Positions 19,251-28,508 of a DNA stretch of 64,000 nt are shown in pieces. Made by a program: the position numbers and the translations under genes. The stretch lies in contig NZ_BDQM01000010.1 in NCBI RefSeq assembly GCF_002207865.1, positions 60,923 through 124,922 of the forward strand, written 5' to 3'. Numbering within the stretch: the stretch's first letter is position 1; each line of letters starts with the position of its first letter. The stretch comes from Colwellia marinimaniae (GTDB lineage: Bacteria > Pseudomonadota > Gammaproteobacteria > Enterobacterales > Alteromonadaceae). The notes beneath the pieces were generated by a model. The model saw nothing but the letters and a program-made list of their open reading frames with translations. It searched no databases and was not told where the DNA came from.

Positions 19251-20294
19251 TTATTTGATAGGTGGAAACTTTATCCGATCAGATAGATGGCCTACCGAGC
19301 TGACAAAATAATACGATAAATTCCAGTGCATTAAACTCTTATAGTTATCATAAGCAAGATATACCCGACCATTTTCATCATCGGGAAAAACTAACGCCGC
19401 TTTAATATCAACATTGGGCAAATTAGTACCATCGACACGTCTCACGCCAAGGGTTTGCCACTGAGCTAGTGTTCTTTCAGTTTCAGACCAGGCTTTTAGC
19501 CACTTTTTTCGACTGCCGGTATTTTTTGGAATGGCGAGAGTATTATCAAAGCCTTTAGGTAACTTAACTTGACGACCCCAAGTCAACTCATCACTCCAAC
19601 CCTGTTTTTGTAAGTAATTAGCCATAGATGAAAAAATATCAGCTTTATTTTGCCAGATATCCTTTTTCCCATCACCATCGCCATCAACAGCATAACTCAA
19701 AAAGGACGTTGGCATAAACTGATTTTGCCCCATAGCCCCTGCCCATGAACCTTTCATATCTTCAATGCTAATATGTCCTTCATCTAAGATGGTCAGCGCA
19801 GCCATTAATTGCTTTTTAAAGAAGACTTCGCGTCTGCCTTCATAGGCTAAAGTTGATAAAGCTGATATGACATTGTAACCACCGGTAAATTTACCAAAGT
19901 TAGTTTCAAGGCCCCATAACGCGATAATAAAACGTGGTTGGACCTGGTACTTATCAGCGACTTGGCTTAATAATACTCGGTGCTCTTTGTATAAGGCCCT
20001 CGCTTTTTCTACCTTCCACTTTGGTACACGTTTAGGTAGATAAGTATCTAATGTTTCTCTACTCTCAGGTTGGCTTCTATCAGCTTTAACTGCGCGTTTA
20101 TGAAACTTTACCTTGGCAAAGCTTTCTTTAATTAACGCTTGGCTAAATCCTTGTGCTAAGGCATCCGCTTTTAGGGTTATCACATAATCAGCAAAGCCTT
20201 CTGCTGTTAGCTCAGTTTTAGCCGCTTTTGCTTGATTGCTCATAGCCAGTGTTATCACGACGGATAAACCGACCACCTTTATAAGCAAGCTCAT
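19251..20294 (-). CDS. Lytic murein transglycosylase, MltB-like (GH103)
   Basis: It cleaves peptidoglycan between MurNAc and GlcNAc with formation of anhydro-MurNAc. The signal peptide covers residues 1-24, with no lipobox, so it is probably periplasmic and soluble. The catalytic Glu130 lies in ALWGLETNFG, and GSWAGAMGQNQFMPTSF is the family substrate motif. At 347 residues the length fits the GH103 family. The start overlaps the ycgL stop by one base (TAATG), so the two are coupled. Confidence 0.92.
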   Translation of the reverse strand: MSLLIKVVGLSVVITLAMSNQAKAAKTELTAEGFADYVITLKADALAQGFSQALIKESFAKVKFHKRAVKADRSQPESRETLDTYLPKRVPKWKVEKARALYKEHRVLLSQVADKYQVQPRFIIALWGLETNFGKFTGGYNVISALSTLAYEGRREVFFKKQLMAALTILDEGHISIEDMKGSWAGAMGQNQFMPTSFLSYAVDGDGDGKKDIWQNKADIFSSMANYLQKQGWSDELTWGRQVKLPKGFDNTLAIPKNTGSRKKWLKAWSETERTLAQWQTLGVRRVDGTNLPNVDIKAALVFPDDENGRVYLAYDNYKSLMHWNLSYYFVSSVGHLSDRIKFPPIK

Positions 20295-20587
20295 TAGAGC
20301 TCTCCTTGCTCTTTTTTAGCATCCATAGCAGCTTTATGTGCTTTTAATAAGTCTTCTGGTGGTGGCGGTAACTGTAAAAAGAAACCTTGTTCAACTAGGT
20401 TATTTTTCACTTTTTCTAAATCAGCCAATGCTAATTTATCTTTGTTATCGAGATTAATGAGTGTAACGAGCTCTGGCGTGCCAAACTTCTTCATCAAGTC
20501 TTCCGGCACTGCAGAGAAGTCGTCACGAGTTTTAACAAAAATGTAGGTTTGGTCCTTTCGGGGACTTTTATAAATAGCACATAGCAT
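20294..20587 (-). CDS. ycgL: YcgL family protein
   Basis: A 97-residue cytoplasmic protein of the YcgL family (E. coli about 97-108). MLCAIYKSPRKDQTYIFV at the N-terminus is characteristic. A structure is known for E. coli YcgL but no activity. It is upstream of and coupled to the transglycosylase gene, and in many gammaproteobacteria it lies near rnd, as here. Confidence 0.93.
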   Translation of the reverse strand: MLCAIYKSPRKDQTYIFVKTRDDFSAVPEDLMKKFGTPELVTLINLDNKDKLALADLEKVKNNLVEQGFFLQLPPPPEDLLKAHKAAMDAKKEQGEL

Positions 20588-20736
20588 AATGGAGACCTAT
20601 AGTTAACAGAAAAATTGTATTGCTAATTTAATATATCATGAGCCTAGGATGAACCCTATAGTGACTTAAGAACATAATATTAACAAAAATATAAATGCAG
20701 CAGACTGCTGACATAAAAGGTAAGGCTATAAATAGT

Positions 20737-21876
20737 TTACTTATAACCTTGTTTCGCAAACGTTGTTAAAGCTTCACCAAATAACTCATTACGCCAACTT
20801 GATAATAGCTCAACTTTTTTCGCACTACTGCACGCACCGTTAAGACCAAATTGCCACGTTAAGAAGTGATTGATTTGCTTTTTTGAAGCTATATTTTCTA
20901 TCGCTAGGCCATTTCGTTCACTTACCTGCACTAAGAAAGCTTTTACTTTTTTAAACGTTTGTTTGTAAGCCGGGTAATCATCGAGGCGATTAATTGTTTC
21001 TGGATAGTCACTTACCTCAGTTTTATCCGCTTTAGCTAACACTGCCAACATAGCTTTACCTTTGTGGCGAATATCGAGAGCTTCCGCCCCTTCAAGGTTT
21101 AACATAGCGCTAACACTGACCGGATTACTTTGCGCTAATGCCATTAAGGTGTGATCTTTAGCAATAAAGCCAATAGGCAAGTCACGTTTCTGTGCTTGTT
21201 GAAAGCGCCAAGTTGCCAGGTACTTTAACACATTTAATTGCTTAGGATTTAAACGCCACCCCATTTTAATATTAAGATACATGTCACTTTCATTCACTGG
21301 TGTGAATTTTTTATCAATCATATTTTGCGTTTCTAGCTTTGCATAGGCTAAAAAACCCGCTTGCGTTAGTTCGGCTAATAATGTTGGGTAAAGCAAGAAC
21401 AAATGATCAACATCGGCACTGGCGTAGGCTAGTTGTTTTTCCGTTAACGGCCTTTTAGTCCAGTCAGTACGTGACTCAGACTTATCTAATTCGATATCAG
21501 TGAAATGCTTTACCATAGCAGCATAGCCCAAAGATAGGCCATGCCCCAGAAATGACATCATGATCTGACTATCAATTAAATTTACCGGTTGGCAATTTCC
21601 TGCAGTCAAAAAAACTTCTAAATCTTCTGAGCAGGCATGTAACACTTTAGTGATATTGCCATTGGTGAGCAATTGCCAAAAAGGTGTTAAATCATCAATG
21701 GCAAGGGGATCAATAAGGGCAAGTTGCTCACCATCACAAACCTGAAGTAAACCAAGCTTGGCATATAGCGTACGGGTACGAACAAACTCAGTATCTATGG
21801 CTAACACTTTCGCCTTAGCGAGTTGCTCACATAACTTATTTAAGCTGAGTTGATCTTCAATTAATTGATAATGCAT
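20737..21876 (-). CDS. rnd: Ribonuclease D
   Basis: A 3'-5' exoribonuclease that trims tRNA precursors. The DEDD site begins with Asp28 and Glu30 (AIDTEF), continues at HACSEDLEVF, and ends at ASADVDHLF. A C-terminal HRDC domain follows. The frame starts at GTG 21885, but ATG 21876 has AGAAG eight bases upstream and is preferred, giving 379 residues (E. coli 375). It lies 20 bases after rluB on the same strand. Confidence 0.94.
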   Translation of the reverse strand: MHYQLIEDQLSLNKLCEQLAKAKVLAIDTEFVRTRTLYAKLGLLQVCDGEQLALIDPLAIDDLTPFWQLLTNGNITKVLHACSEDLEVFLTAGNCQPVNLIDSQIMMSFLGHGLSLGYAAMVKHFTDIELDKSESRTDWTKRPLTEKQLAYASADVDHLFLLYPTLLAELTQAGFLAYAKLETQNMIDKKFTPVNESDMYLNIKMGWRLNPKQLNVLKYLATWRFQQAQKRDLPIGFIAKDHTLMALAQSNPVSVSAMLNLEGAEALDIRHKGKAMLAVLAKADKTEVSDYPETINRLDDYPAYKQTFKKVKAFLVQVSERNGLAIENIASKKQINHFLTWQFGLNGACSSAKKVELLSSWRNELFGEALTTFAKQGYK

Positions 21877-21896
21877 AATTTTCACTTCTACTACGA

Positions 21897-22946
21897 CTAC
21901 TTATGACGACGACGAGTACTTTGTTGATGGCGTTGTTGATGCTTTTTCACCGAGCGACGAATTCGACGGCTCTTAGCATTGTCCATGGCTTTTTCGTCAA
22001 CTTTAACCTTACTTTCCGTTTCCAGTGTCAAGTTAACTAATTTACGATAATAGTTAACTTCTTTTAACTGCAATTCTCGCCATCCACCTAGCGGTAACTG
22101 GCGCTGCATTTCTAAATCACCATAACGCACGCGGATAAGACGGCTTACCTGTACTTCTTGGCTTTCCCATAAGCGACGCACTTCTCTATTACGCCCCTCT
22201 GATAAGACTACATGGAACCAATGATTTCGGCCTTCACCACCACTGTAAGTGATTTTTTGAAAACGTGCTTGACCATCTTCCAACTTAACGCCAGCACGTA
22301 GTCTTTGTAACATGGCTTCATCGATTTCACCAAAAACACGAACAGCGTATTCACGTTCGATCTTTTGTGATGGATGCATTAATCGGTTTGCTAGCTCACC
22401 ATCGGTGGTAAATAACAACATGCCTGAGGTGTTAATATCTAAACGGCCAACGGCAACCCAACGGCCAGTTTCAAGTTTCGGTAAACGATCAAAAACGGTA
22501 GGACGGCCTTCTGGATCTTTACGAGTACACATTTCACCTTCTGGCTTGTTATACATAAGTACGCGACAGATATCTTCATCTTTGGCGGTTAGTTTAACAT
22601 GGTGACCATCTAATCGAATCAGCTCAGAGCCGGTAATTCTATCGCCTAAAAAAGCAACATTACCGTCAATGCTAACCCGACCGGCACTGATCATGGCTTC
22701 CATTTCACGGCGAGAGCCCTTACCTGCACGCGCTAGTACTTTTTGCACTTTTTCTGAGTCGGTATGAGTCGCGGTTTGGAAGTTAACTTTTACGAGCTTT
22801 TCCGGCTCTTTCTTCGCTTTACCTTTTTTAACTAAGCCTTTTTTAGCTAGGCCTTTTTTGGCCGAACCTTTTTTTTCAGTACCACGTGTGCCATATTTAT
22901 TATCAATAGCTGCGTCTTTAGTTGTTTTTTTCTTATCTACCGTCAT
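21897..22946 (-). CDS. rluB: RluB, 23S rRNA pseudouridine synthase
   Basis: It makes pseudouridine 2605 in 23S rRNA in E. coli. An S4 RNA-binding domain (about residues 66-112) is followed by the RsuA-type catalytic domain with Asp170 in [11 protein letters not shown]. An N-terminal extension of about 60 residues contains repeated lysine-rich units ([17 protein letters not shown]), and the C-terminus is a basic tail, both probably disordered RNA-binding segments. rluB-yciO-trpH beside the trp genes is the same neighbourhood as in E. coli. Confidence 0.94.
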   Translation of the reverse strand: MTVDKKKTTKDAAIDNKYGTRGTEKKGSAKKGLAKKGLVKKGKAKKEPEKLVKVNFQTATHTDSEKVQKVLARAGKGSRREMEAMISAGRVSIDGNVAFLGDRITGSELIRLDGHHVKLTAKDEDICRVLMYNKPEGEMCTRKDPEGRPTVFDRLPKLETGRWVAVGRLDINTSGMLLFTTDGELANRLMHPSQKIEREYAVRVFGEIDEAMLQRLRAGVKLEDGQARFQKITYSGGEGRNHWFHVVLSEGRNREVRRLWESQEVQVSRLIRVRYGDLEMQRQLPLGGWRELQLKEVNYYRKLVNLTLETESKVKVDEKAMDNAKSRRIRRSVKKHQQRHQQSTRRRHK

Positions 22947-23056
22947 TATTTTTTCTCTGTTACGTCAGTAGCAGCTCCCTTGAAGCTTACTTCTGACTCA
23001 TTTTCAGGTTTCATTCACCCGTAAACGGCAATAATTAATTGCCTGTTTAATTTAGG

Positions 23057-23677
23057 CTACTGAAATGGCGAAGGGTCACCTTCACCTATACGTATTATCT
23101 CAATACTATCATTAGAAAAATCGATTACTGTGGTTGGGTGCTCCCCTAAATGACCACCATTGACGATAAGGTCAACTTGATGTTCTAACAAATCTCGAAT
23201 GTGCTCGGGATCATGCTCAGCCATTTCTCGACCAGGCATAATCAAACTGGTTGACATTATAGGCTCTGCCAGTTCAGTCAACAAGGCTTGTGCAATAGTA
23301 TTATCAGGCACTCTAATACCTATTGTTTTCTTTTTAGGGTTTAACAAGCGCTTAGGTACTTCTTTACTGCCTTTAAAAATAAAGGTATAGGCACCTGGGG
23401 TGTTATTTTTCAATAATCTAAAGGCGGTGTTATCTATGCGGGTATATTCTGATAATTGGGATAAATCTTTGCACACCAAAGTGAAATTATGATCCTTATC
23501 TATCTCTCGAATTCGGCAGATACGCTCTAACGCTTTTTTATCCCCTAGATGACAACCTAAGGCATAGCCTGAGTCCGTTGGATAAACTATCACGCCGCCT
23601 TGTTTAATAATGTCGGCCGCTTGTTTCATTAAGCGCCCTTGAGGGTTATCTGGGTGTACATAAAAAAACTGACTCAT
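23057..23677 (-). CDS. yciO: YciO, Sua5/TsaC-like protein
   Basis: 206 residues of the Sua5-YciO-YrdC fold: GGVIVYPTDSGYALGC and GIRVPDNTIAQALL are family landmarks. TsaC/Sua5 make threonylcarbamoyl-AMP for tRNA modification; YciO is a paralogue with a less certain role. It lies between rluB and trpH on the same strand. Confidence 0.92.
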   Translation of the reverse strand: MSQFFYVHPDNPQGRLMKQAADIIKQGGVIVYPTDSGYALGCHLGDKKALERICRIREIDKDHNFTLVCKDLSQLSEYTRIDNTAFRLLKNNTPGAYTFIFKGSKEVPKRLLNPKKKTIGIRVPDNTIAQALLTELAEPIMSTSLIMPGREMAEHDPEHIRDLLEHQVDLIVNGGHLGEHPTTVIDFSNDSIEIIRIGEGDPSPFQ

Positions 23678-23717
23678 GAGAAATTCCTTTACTTTAAATA
23701 ACTTAGACTAATTATGT

Positions 23718-24623
23718 TTATTGCCATTGTGCCCAAACAGGTTTAGCGCCAACAGGCATGGTAAGGTTTCGCCCTAAATCACTCCATTTATTAGGATAGT
23801 GAAAATCAGAGCCCATGGAGGCATATAAGTTATATTCTTGACAATAAGCCAGCATTTTTTTCCTTTGTTCTGGGTTCATTTGCGGTAACACCACTTCTAA
23901 GCCATCACCGGCAACCTCACTAAAATGAACAATCAAACGTCGTAACCATTTAGCAGAAAGATCATACCGAATAGGGTGAGCCATGACCGCACTGCCACCC
24001 GCTTGATGTATCGCCTGAATCGCTTCGCCAATACTACACCAGTTAGGTTTTACATAAGCACGTTGCCCTTTTGAGCCTTTTTTTCCTATGTATTTATCAA
24101 AGGCTTGTTGCATGGTATTAACATGCCCTTGTTGATGCAGTACTTTAGCAAAATGTGCCCGTGTTATGGTACCGTCACCAGCCAAAGCTTTTGCCTCTGT
24201 ATAGATAGTAGGAAAACCACATTTCGCCAGCTTCTCCCCCATGGCAATAGCACGCTGCTCTCTTGCTTCTTGCTGCTGCGCTATCAGTGTTTTTAATTCA
24301 CTATTGCCTTTATCTATATTCAAACCGACAATATGAATTTCAAAGCCTTGCCATGCGGTAGATATTTCAATGCCACTTATCAATTTAAGTGTAATGTTTT
24401 TATCTTCAATATGCTTTTGCGCTATATCAAGACCGACGGTAGTATCATGATCTGTGATAGCTAAAACATCAATTTGAAAGTTGACTGCTCTGTCTATCAA
24501 GGTTTGCGGTGATAAGGCACCATCAGAGCAATTAGTATGGCTATGTAAGTCAATACGTTTGTGGGCAAAACCTTCGGTTGCTACTATCTGATGAGGGAAA
24601 TCAGTGGTTGACAGTAATGCCAT
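23718..24623 (-). CDS. rnm: PHP-domain phosphatase/nuclease TrpH (RNase AM, YciV)
   Basis: 301 residues with a PHP metal site: DLHSHTNCSDG at the N-terminus, ITDHDT, and a C-terminal GSDFHYP. The E. coli homologue hydrolyses 3',5'-bisphosphonucleotides and is a 5'-3' exonuclease that matures rRNA 5' ends. It is transcribed divergently from the trp operon, as in E. coli. Confidence 0.93.
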   Translation of the reverse strand: MALLSTTDFPHQIVATEGFAHKRIDLHSHTNCSDGALSPQTLIDRAVNFQIDVLAITDHDTTVGLDIAQKHIEDKNITLKLISGIEISTAWQGFEIHIVGLNIDKGNSELKTLIAQQQEAREQRAIAMGEKLAKCGFPTIYTEAKALAGDGTITRAHFAKVLHQQGHVNTMQQAFDKYIGKKGSKGQRAYVKPNWCSIGEAIQAIHQAGGSAVMAHPIRYDLSAKWLRRLIVHFSEVAGDGLEVVLPQMNPEQRKKMLAYCQEYNLYASMGSDFHYPNKWSDLGRNLTMPVGAKPVWAQWQ

Positions 24624-24664
24624 AATAAGGTCTTCTATAAGGGTAATCTTAGTATTAAGATAAG

Positions 24665-24693
24665 TTTACTGATAACGAGTAAACAATGATACT
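24665..24693 (+). promoter_or_regulatory. Possible trp promoter
   Basis: TTTACT (24665-24670) and GATACT (24688-24693) are 17 bases apart, each four of six to consensus. TTTACT is also the left arm of the inverted repeat TTTACT-N7-AGTAAA (24665-24683), which could be an operator but does not match the TrpR consensus. A second candidate -10, TATAAA, lies at 24736-24741 with a poor -35. Confidence 0.35.
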
Positions 24694-24763
24694 TTTTCCT
24701 TTATTAATAAAAAATTTAATAAGCTGAAAGTACATTATAAACGGCTAATAAAGGCACTTAAAA

Positions 24764-24820
24764 ATGAGCACAGTAACAACTCACTTTTCATTAATTTGGT
24801 GGTGGCATAACTCGACATAA
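24764..24820 (+). CDS. trpL: Trp leader peptide 1
   Basis: An 18-residue peptide, MSTVTTHFSLIWWWHNST, with three adjacent Trp codons at 12-14 and AAAGG nine bases before its ATG. It lies 50 bases ahead of an intrinsic terminator. This is the classic arrangement for ribosome-mediated trp attenuation: when tryptophan is short the ribosome stalls on the Trp codons and the terminator does not form. I could see only weak pairing (GGGT with ACCC) for the antiterminator. Confidence 0.85.
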   Translation: MSTVTTHFSLIWWWHNST

Positions 24821-24869
24821 TTGGGTGGTGATAATTGCGTGTATCTTAAATAAGACTAAACAAATTTCA

Positions 24870-24897
24870 AAAAACCCGCTTTTATTAGCGGGTTTTT
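24870..24897 (+). terminator. trp attenuator
   Basis: Arms AAAAACCCGCT (24870-24880) and AGCGGGTTTTT (24887-24897) with a six-base loop. It lies after leader peptide 1 and 55 bases before leader peptide 2. Confidence 0.85.
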
Positions 24898-24952
24898 ACG
24901 TTAAAGCGTTCAAAATTTACTGTACAAAATGAAGTTAACAAAGGATTTCAAC

Positions 24953-25009
24953 ATGAATAGAACAAAAACATGGTTTATTTGGTGGCTGTTGCCTATTTAC
25001 GCAGGTTGA
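24953..25009 (+). CDS. Second Trp-rich leader peptide
   Basis: An 18-residue frame, MNRTKTWFIWWLLPIYAG, with Trp codons at 7, 10 and 11 and AAGGA about seven bases before its ATG. It lies downstream of the attenuator and ends 37 bases before trpE. No second terminator follows it, so it cannot act by ordinary attenuation. It may couple trpE translation to tryptophan supply. It is too short to be certain, but three Trp codons in 18 with a good ribosome site are unlikely by chance. Confidence 0.65.
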   Translation: MNRTKTWFIWWLLPIYAG

Positions 25010-25046
25010 CAATTTTTCTTTAAATAAACCGATAGAAGTATTCAAT

Positions 25047-26702
25047 ATGACTCAAAATTTACCAAGTAAAATAAAGGGTGAAGTAATCACCATACAAGAT
25101 AGTACGCACTATCAAAATGATCCATTAAGTGTTTACCAATTATTATGTCACCAACACCAACATAATATTTTATTAGAATCCGCCGAGATTGATAAAAAAC
25201 ATTTATTAAAAAGTTTATTATTAACTGACGCAGCAGTAAAAATTGTTTGTAACGGTAATGCGGTCACTTTCTCGGCCTTAACGTTAAATGGCGAATCAGC
25301 CATTAACTTCGCAGCAGCTCAATTAGCAGAGCATGCGCAAGTCTGCTTCGCAGATGATGAAAAATCATTTATAGCAACGTTTGCCGAAGTTGCTAGCGAC
25401 CTCGATGAAAAGACTCGTTTAAGTGCCACAAATTCCTTGCACGGCTTACGGTTATTTAATCAACTCTGCAATGAAAACAGTCATCCCTTTGCCGTATTCC
25501 TCGGCGGGGTTTTTGCCTTTGACCTGATGGCAATAACAGAGCAATTACCCACAGTTGATATCGGTGATAACACTTGCCCTGATTTTGTCTATTACTTAGC
25601 AGAAACCCTAGTTATTATTGACCATGAATTGCAAACCACAGAAATTGTCGGCAATATTTTTAATTTCCATGACGCTGAAAAAACCAAACAAAGTCAATTA
25701 GCTATATGCAAACGTGTTGCTCAAATTAAAGTAGCACTGGCTAGCTCAGTCAATGCTGAGCAAGTTGCCCCGTTAAGCCCATCCTATTCGGATATTAATG
25801 ATAAAGAAAAGTTTAATGACAAGCTGCAAGTGGATATTAGCGACCAACGTTTTTGTCAGATAGTGGAGCAATTAAAAGAAAATATCAGGGCAGGTGATAT
25901 ATTTCAAGTAGTACCTTCTCGTACTTTTACTCTACCTTGTTTTGACCCCATCGCCGCTTACAAAGCACTTAAAATTAATAACCCAAGTCCCTATATGTTT
26001 TATTTAAAAGATAGTGACTTTTGTATTTTTGGTGCCTCACCAGAGTCTGCCTTAAAATATCAAGCCAGCAACCGTCAGGTAGAAATTTATCCTATCGCCG
26101 GCACACGCCCTCGCGGTTTTGATAAAGAAGGTAATATTTCATTAGACCTAGACAGCCGTATTGAGCTCGAGCTAAGGCAAGATAAAAAAGAATCCGCTGA
26201 ACATATTATGCTGGTTGATTTGGCGCGAAATGACATTGCTCGAGTTTCCCAGCCGGGCACTCGCTATGTTGCCGATTTACTCAAAGTTGATCGTTACTCC
26301 CATGTAATGCATCTGGTTTCTCGAGTCTGCGGTACATTACAAACCGATTTAGATGCCTTGCACGCCTATCAAGCGTGTATGAATATGGGCACATTATCTG
26401 GCGCACCTAAGGTAAGGGCAACGGCGCTTATTCGAGAAATAGAAGGTAAAAGGCGTGGCAGTTACGGCGGCGCGGTTGGTTACTTAACTGGCACCGGAGA
26501 AATGGATACTTGTATTGTTATACGCTCTGCCTTTGTTAAAGATAATATTGCGCAAGTACAAGCCGGCGCTGGTGTGGTGTATGATTCAGACCCAATGAGT
26601 GAGGCCAATGAAACCAGGCAAAAGGCTCAGGCCGTTATCAATGCCATTGCCACGGCTAACACTAATGCCAAAATTTCGGCGCAGGAGCTCACCCATGACT
26701 AA
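25047..26702 (+). CDS. trpE: Anthranilate synthase component I
   Basis: It makes anthranilate from chorismate, using ammonia from TrpG. 551 residues; the C-terminal chorismate-binding domain contains GDIFQVVPSRTF, PIAGTRPRG, LVDLARND and MNMGTLSGAPK in order. An N-terminal LLES-type segment is the usual site of tryptophan feedback inhibition (LLESAEID, about residue 42). The length exceeds E. coli TrpE (520). Its end overlaps trpG by eight bases. Confidence 0.97.
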   Translation: MTQNLPSKIKGEVITIQDSTHYQNDPLSVYQLLCHQHQHNILLESAEIDKKHLLKSLLLTDAAVKIVCNGNAVTFSALTLNGESAINFAAAQLAEHAQVCFADDEKSFIATFAEVASDLDEKTRLSATNSLHGLRLFNQLCNENSHPFAVFLGGVFAFDLMAITEQLPTVDIGDNTCPDFVYYLAETLVIIDHELQTTEIVGNIFNFHDAEKTKQSQLAICKRVAQIKVALASSVNAEQVAPLSPSYSDINDKEKFNDKLQVDISDQRFCQIVEQLKENIRAGDIFQVVPSRTFTLPCFDPIAAYKALKINNPSPYMFYLKDSDFCIFGASPESALKYQASNRQVEIYPIAGTRPRGFDKEGNISLDLDSRIELELRQDKKESAEHIMLVDLARNDIARVSQPGTRYVADLLKVDRYSHVMHLVSRVCGTLQTDLDALHAYQACMNMGTLSGAPKVRATALIREIEGKRRGSYGGAVGYLTGTGEMDTCIVIRSAFVKDNIAQVQAGAGVVYDSDPMSEANETRQKAQAVINAIATANTNAKISAQELTHD

Positions 26703-27324
26703 ATTATTTATGCTCGATAACTTAGACTCTTTTACCTATAACTTGGTTGATGAATTTCAATGTTTAGGTTTTGAGCCCAGTGTCTATCGCAACACGCTCA
26801 GTGCTGATTTTATTTTTGCTAAAATGCAGGCCCATACCCAACAAACTGCGGAGCCGGTATTACTGGTGTTATCTCCTGGCCCAGGCGAGCCAAAAAATTC
26901 TGGCTGCTTAATGGCACTGATCAAAAAGTGTGCTGGACGAATTCCAATGCTGGGTATTTGTTTGGGCCATCAAGCATTAATAGAGCACTATGGCGGTCGA
27001 GTAGACCGAGCAGACGAAGTGGTTCACGGTAAATCCTCAAATATTACCCACCATGGTTATGGCCCTTTTCAGGGGATGAAAAATCCTCTACCCGTTGCCC
27101 GTTATCATTCCTTGATAGGTAAAGATATACCCGCAGAGTTAGACGTTATTGCTGAATATAATGGTATGTGTATGGCCATTAGCAAAGAAGATGATGCCGT
27201 GTTAGCTTTTCAATTTCATCCTGAATCCATATTAACGACATTTGGTACCCCCTTGTTAAAGCAGAGTATTCAACACTTGCTTAGCCTGTCAGCATCGCTC
27301 AATAATAAAGTCACTGGAGAATAG
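26695..27324 (+). CDS. trpG: Anthranilate synthase component II (glutamine amidotransferase)
   Basis: It supplies ammonia from glutamine to TrpE. The class I amidotransferase triad is Cys89 (GICLGHQ), His175 and Glu177 (FHPES). The start ATG lies inside the end of trpE, which gives 209 residues; the frame is open further upstream but that part is the shadow of trpE. It is a separate protein, not fused to TrpD as in E. coli. Confidence 0.97.
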   Translation: MTKLFMLDNLDSFTYNLVDEFQCLGFEPSVYRNTLSADFIFAKMQAHTQQTAEPVLLVLSPGPGEPKNSGCLMALIKKCAGRIPMLGICLGHQALIEHYGGRVDRADEVVHGKSSNITHHGYGPFQGMKNPLPVARYHSLIGKDIPAELDVIAEYNGMCMAISKEDDAVLAFQFHPESILTTFGTPLLKQSIQHLLSLSASLNNKVTGE

Positions 27325-27325
27325 T

Positions 27326-28507
27326 ATGATTAGCCAACAAAATAGCAATGGCAACGCTTTGGGCGCAACGGCACTAAATTCAACAGCTAGTGTTGCAACC
27401 GATATCAGTACTATTTTGCCGACATTAGTTGCTGGCGTTGATCTTGACCAAACACAAAGTCATGACTTTTTTCAACAAGTACTGCAAGGCAAGGTAGCAC
27501 CTGCGTTAATCGCCAGTGTCTTAACCGCGTTAAAAATAAAAGGTGAAACACCAGAAGAAATTGCTGGCGCGGCAATCGCTATCCGTGCAGCGGCCACTCC
27601 ATTTCCTCAAGGAAACGGTGAAGAAGGTATTGTCGCCGATTGTGTTGGTACTGGCGGCGATGGTGCTAATACCATAAACATTTCTACCACAGCGGCGATT
27701 TTAGCGGCGGCTTGTGGTTTGAAAATGGCTAAACATGGCAACAGAAGTGTTTCCAGTATGTCTGGCTCTGCTGATTTATTGGAGGCTTTTGGCGTTAATT
27801 TATCCATGTCTCCTGCAACAGCCAAGCATTGTTTAGCACAAACCAACTTATGTTTTTTATATGCTCCCGCCTATCACTCTGGTTTTAAATATGCGGCGCC
27901 AGTGAGGAAAGCTATGGCTATTCGCACTATATTTAACATCTTAGGTCCACTAGTTAATCCCGCTCATCCAACTATTATGTTACTTGGTGTGTATACCCCC
28001 GCATTATTAATGCCCATGGCAAAAGCTCTACAACTTACCGGCGTTAAACGCGCTTTTGTTGTTCATGGCAGCGGACTAGATGAAATTGCTTTGCATGGTA
28101 ACACTCAAGTCGTTGAAATAAAAAATGATACATTAATTGAACGTACTATTAAGCCACAAGACTTTGGCTTAAAAAATTACCCTCTTGCAGAGATCAAAGG
28201 TGGCACACCAAACGAGAATGCTAAAATCATTAAAGATATATTATCGGGTCAAGGACAGGCGGCCCACAATGCTGCAGTGATAATTAACTGTGCTGCGCTA
28301 CTGTATTTACACAATAAGGCCGACTCACTCAGTCAAGCTGCGCAGCTTGCCAGTGAGGTACTGGCCTCGGGTAAAGGCTTAGCAACGTTATCAAGCCTAG
28401 TTAAGCTTTCAAATCAAGCTGTCAGCTCAAATTCAAAGGACAAAAACACCTATACAGATCCAAAAATAAAAACTGACACTGACACTGACAAACAGGCTGA
28501 AAAATAA
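27326..28507 (+). CDS. trpD: Anthranilate phosphoribosyltransferase
   Basis: It joins anthranilate to PRPP. The family motifs GTGGDGANTINIST, KHGNRSVSS and GPLVNPAHP are present. 393 residues, longer than the usual 340-350: it has an extra N-terminal segment of about 35 residues and a Lys/Asp/Thr-rich tail of about 30 residues (after NQAVSSNSKDK) that is probably disordered. It starts one base after trpG. Confidence 0.96.
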   Translation: MISQQNSNGNALGATALNSTASVATDISTILPTLVAGVDLDQTQSHDFFQQVLQGKVAPALIASVLTALKIKGETPEEIAGAAIAIRAAATPFPQGNGEEGIVADCVGTGGDGANTINISTTAAILAAACGLKMAKHGNRSVSSMSGSADLLEAFGVNLSMSPATAKHCLAQTNLCFLYAPAYHSGFKYAAPVRKAMAIRTIFNILGPLVNPAHPTIMLLGVYTPALLMPMAKALQLTGVKRAFVVHGSGLDEIALHGNTQVVEIKNDTLIERTIKPQDFGLKNYPLAEIKGGTPNENAKIIKDILSGQGQAAHNAAVIINCAALLYLHNKADSLSQAAQLASEVLASGKGLATLSSLVKLSNQAVSSNSKDKNTYTDPKIKTDTDTDKQAEK

Positions 28508-28508
28508 T

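Noticed and set aside
24665..24683. TrpR operator upstream of trp
   Set aside because: The inverted repeat TTTACT-N7-AGTAAA has the wrong spacing and centre for the TrpR consensus, so I list it only as a possible promoter element.
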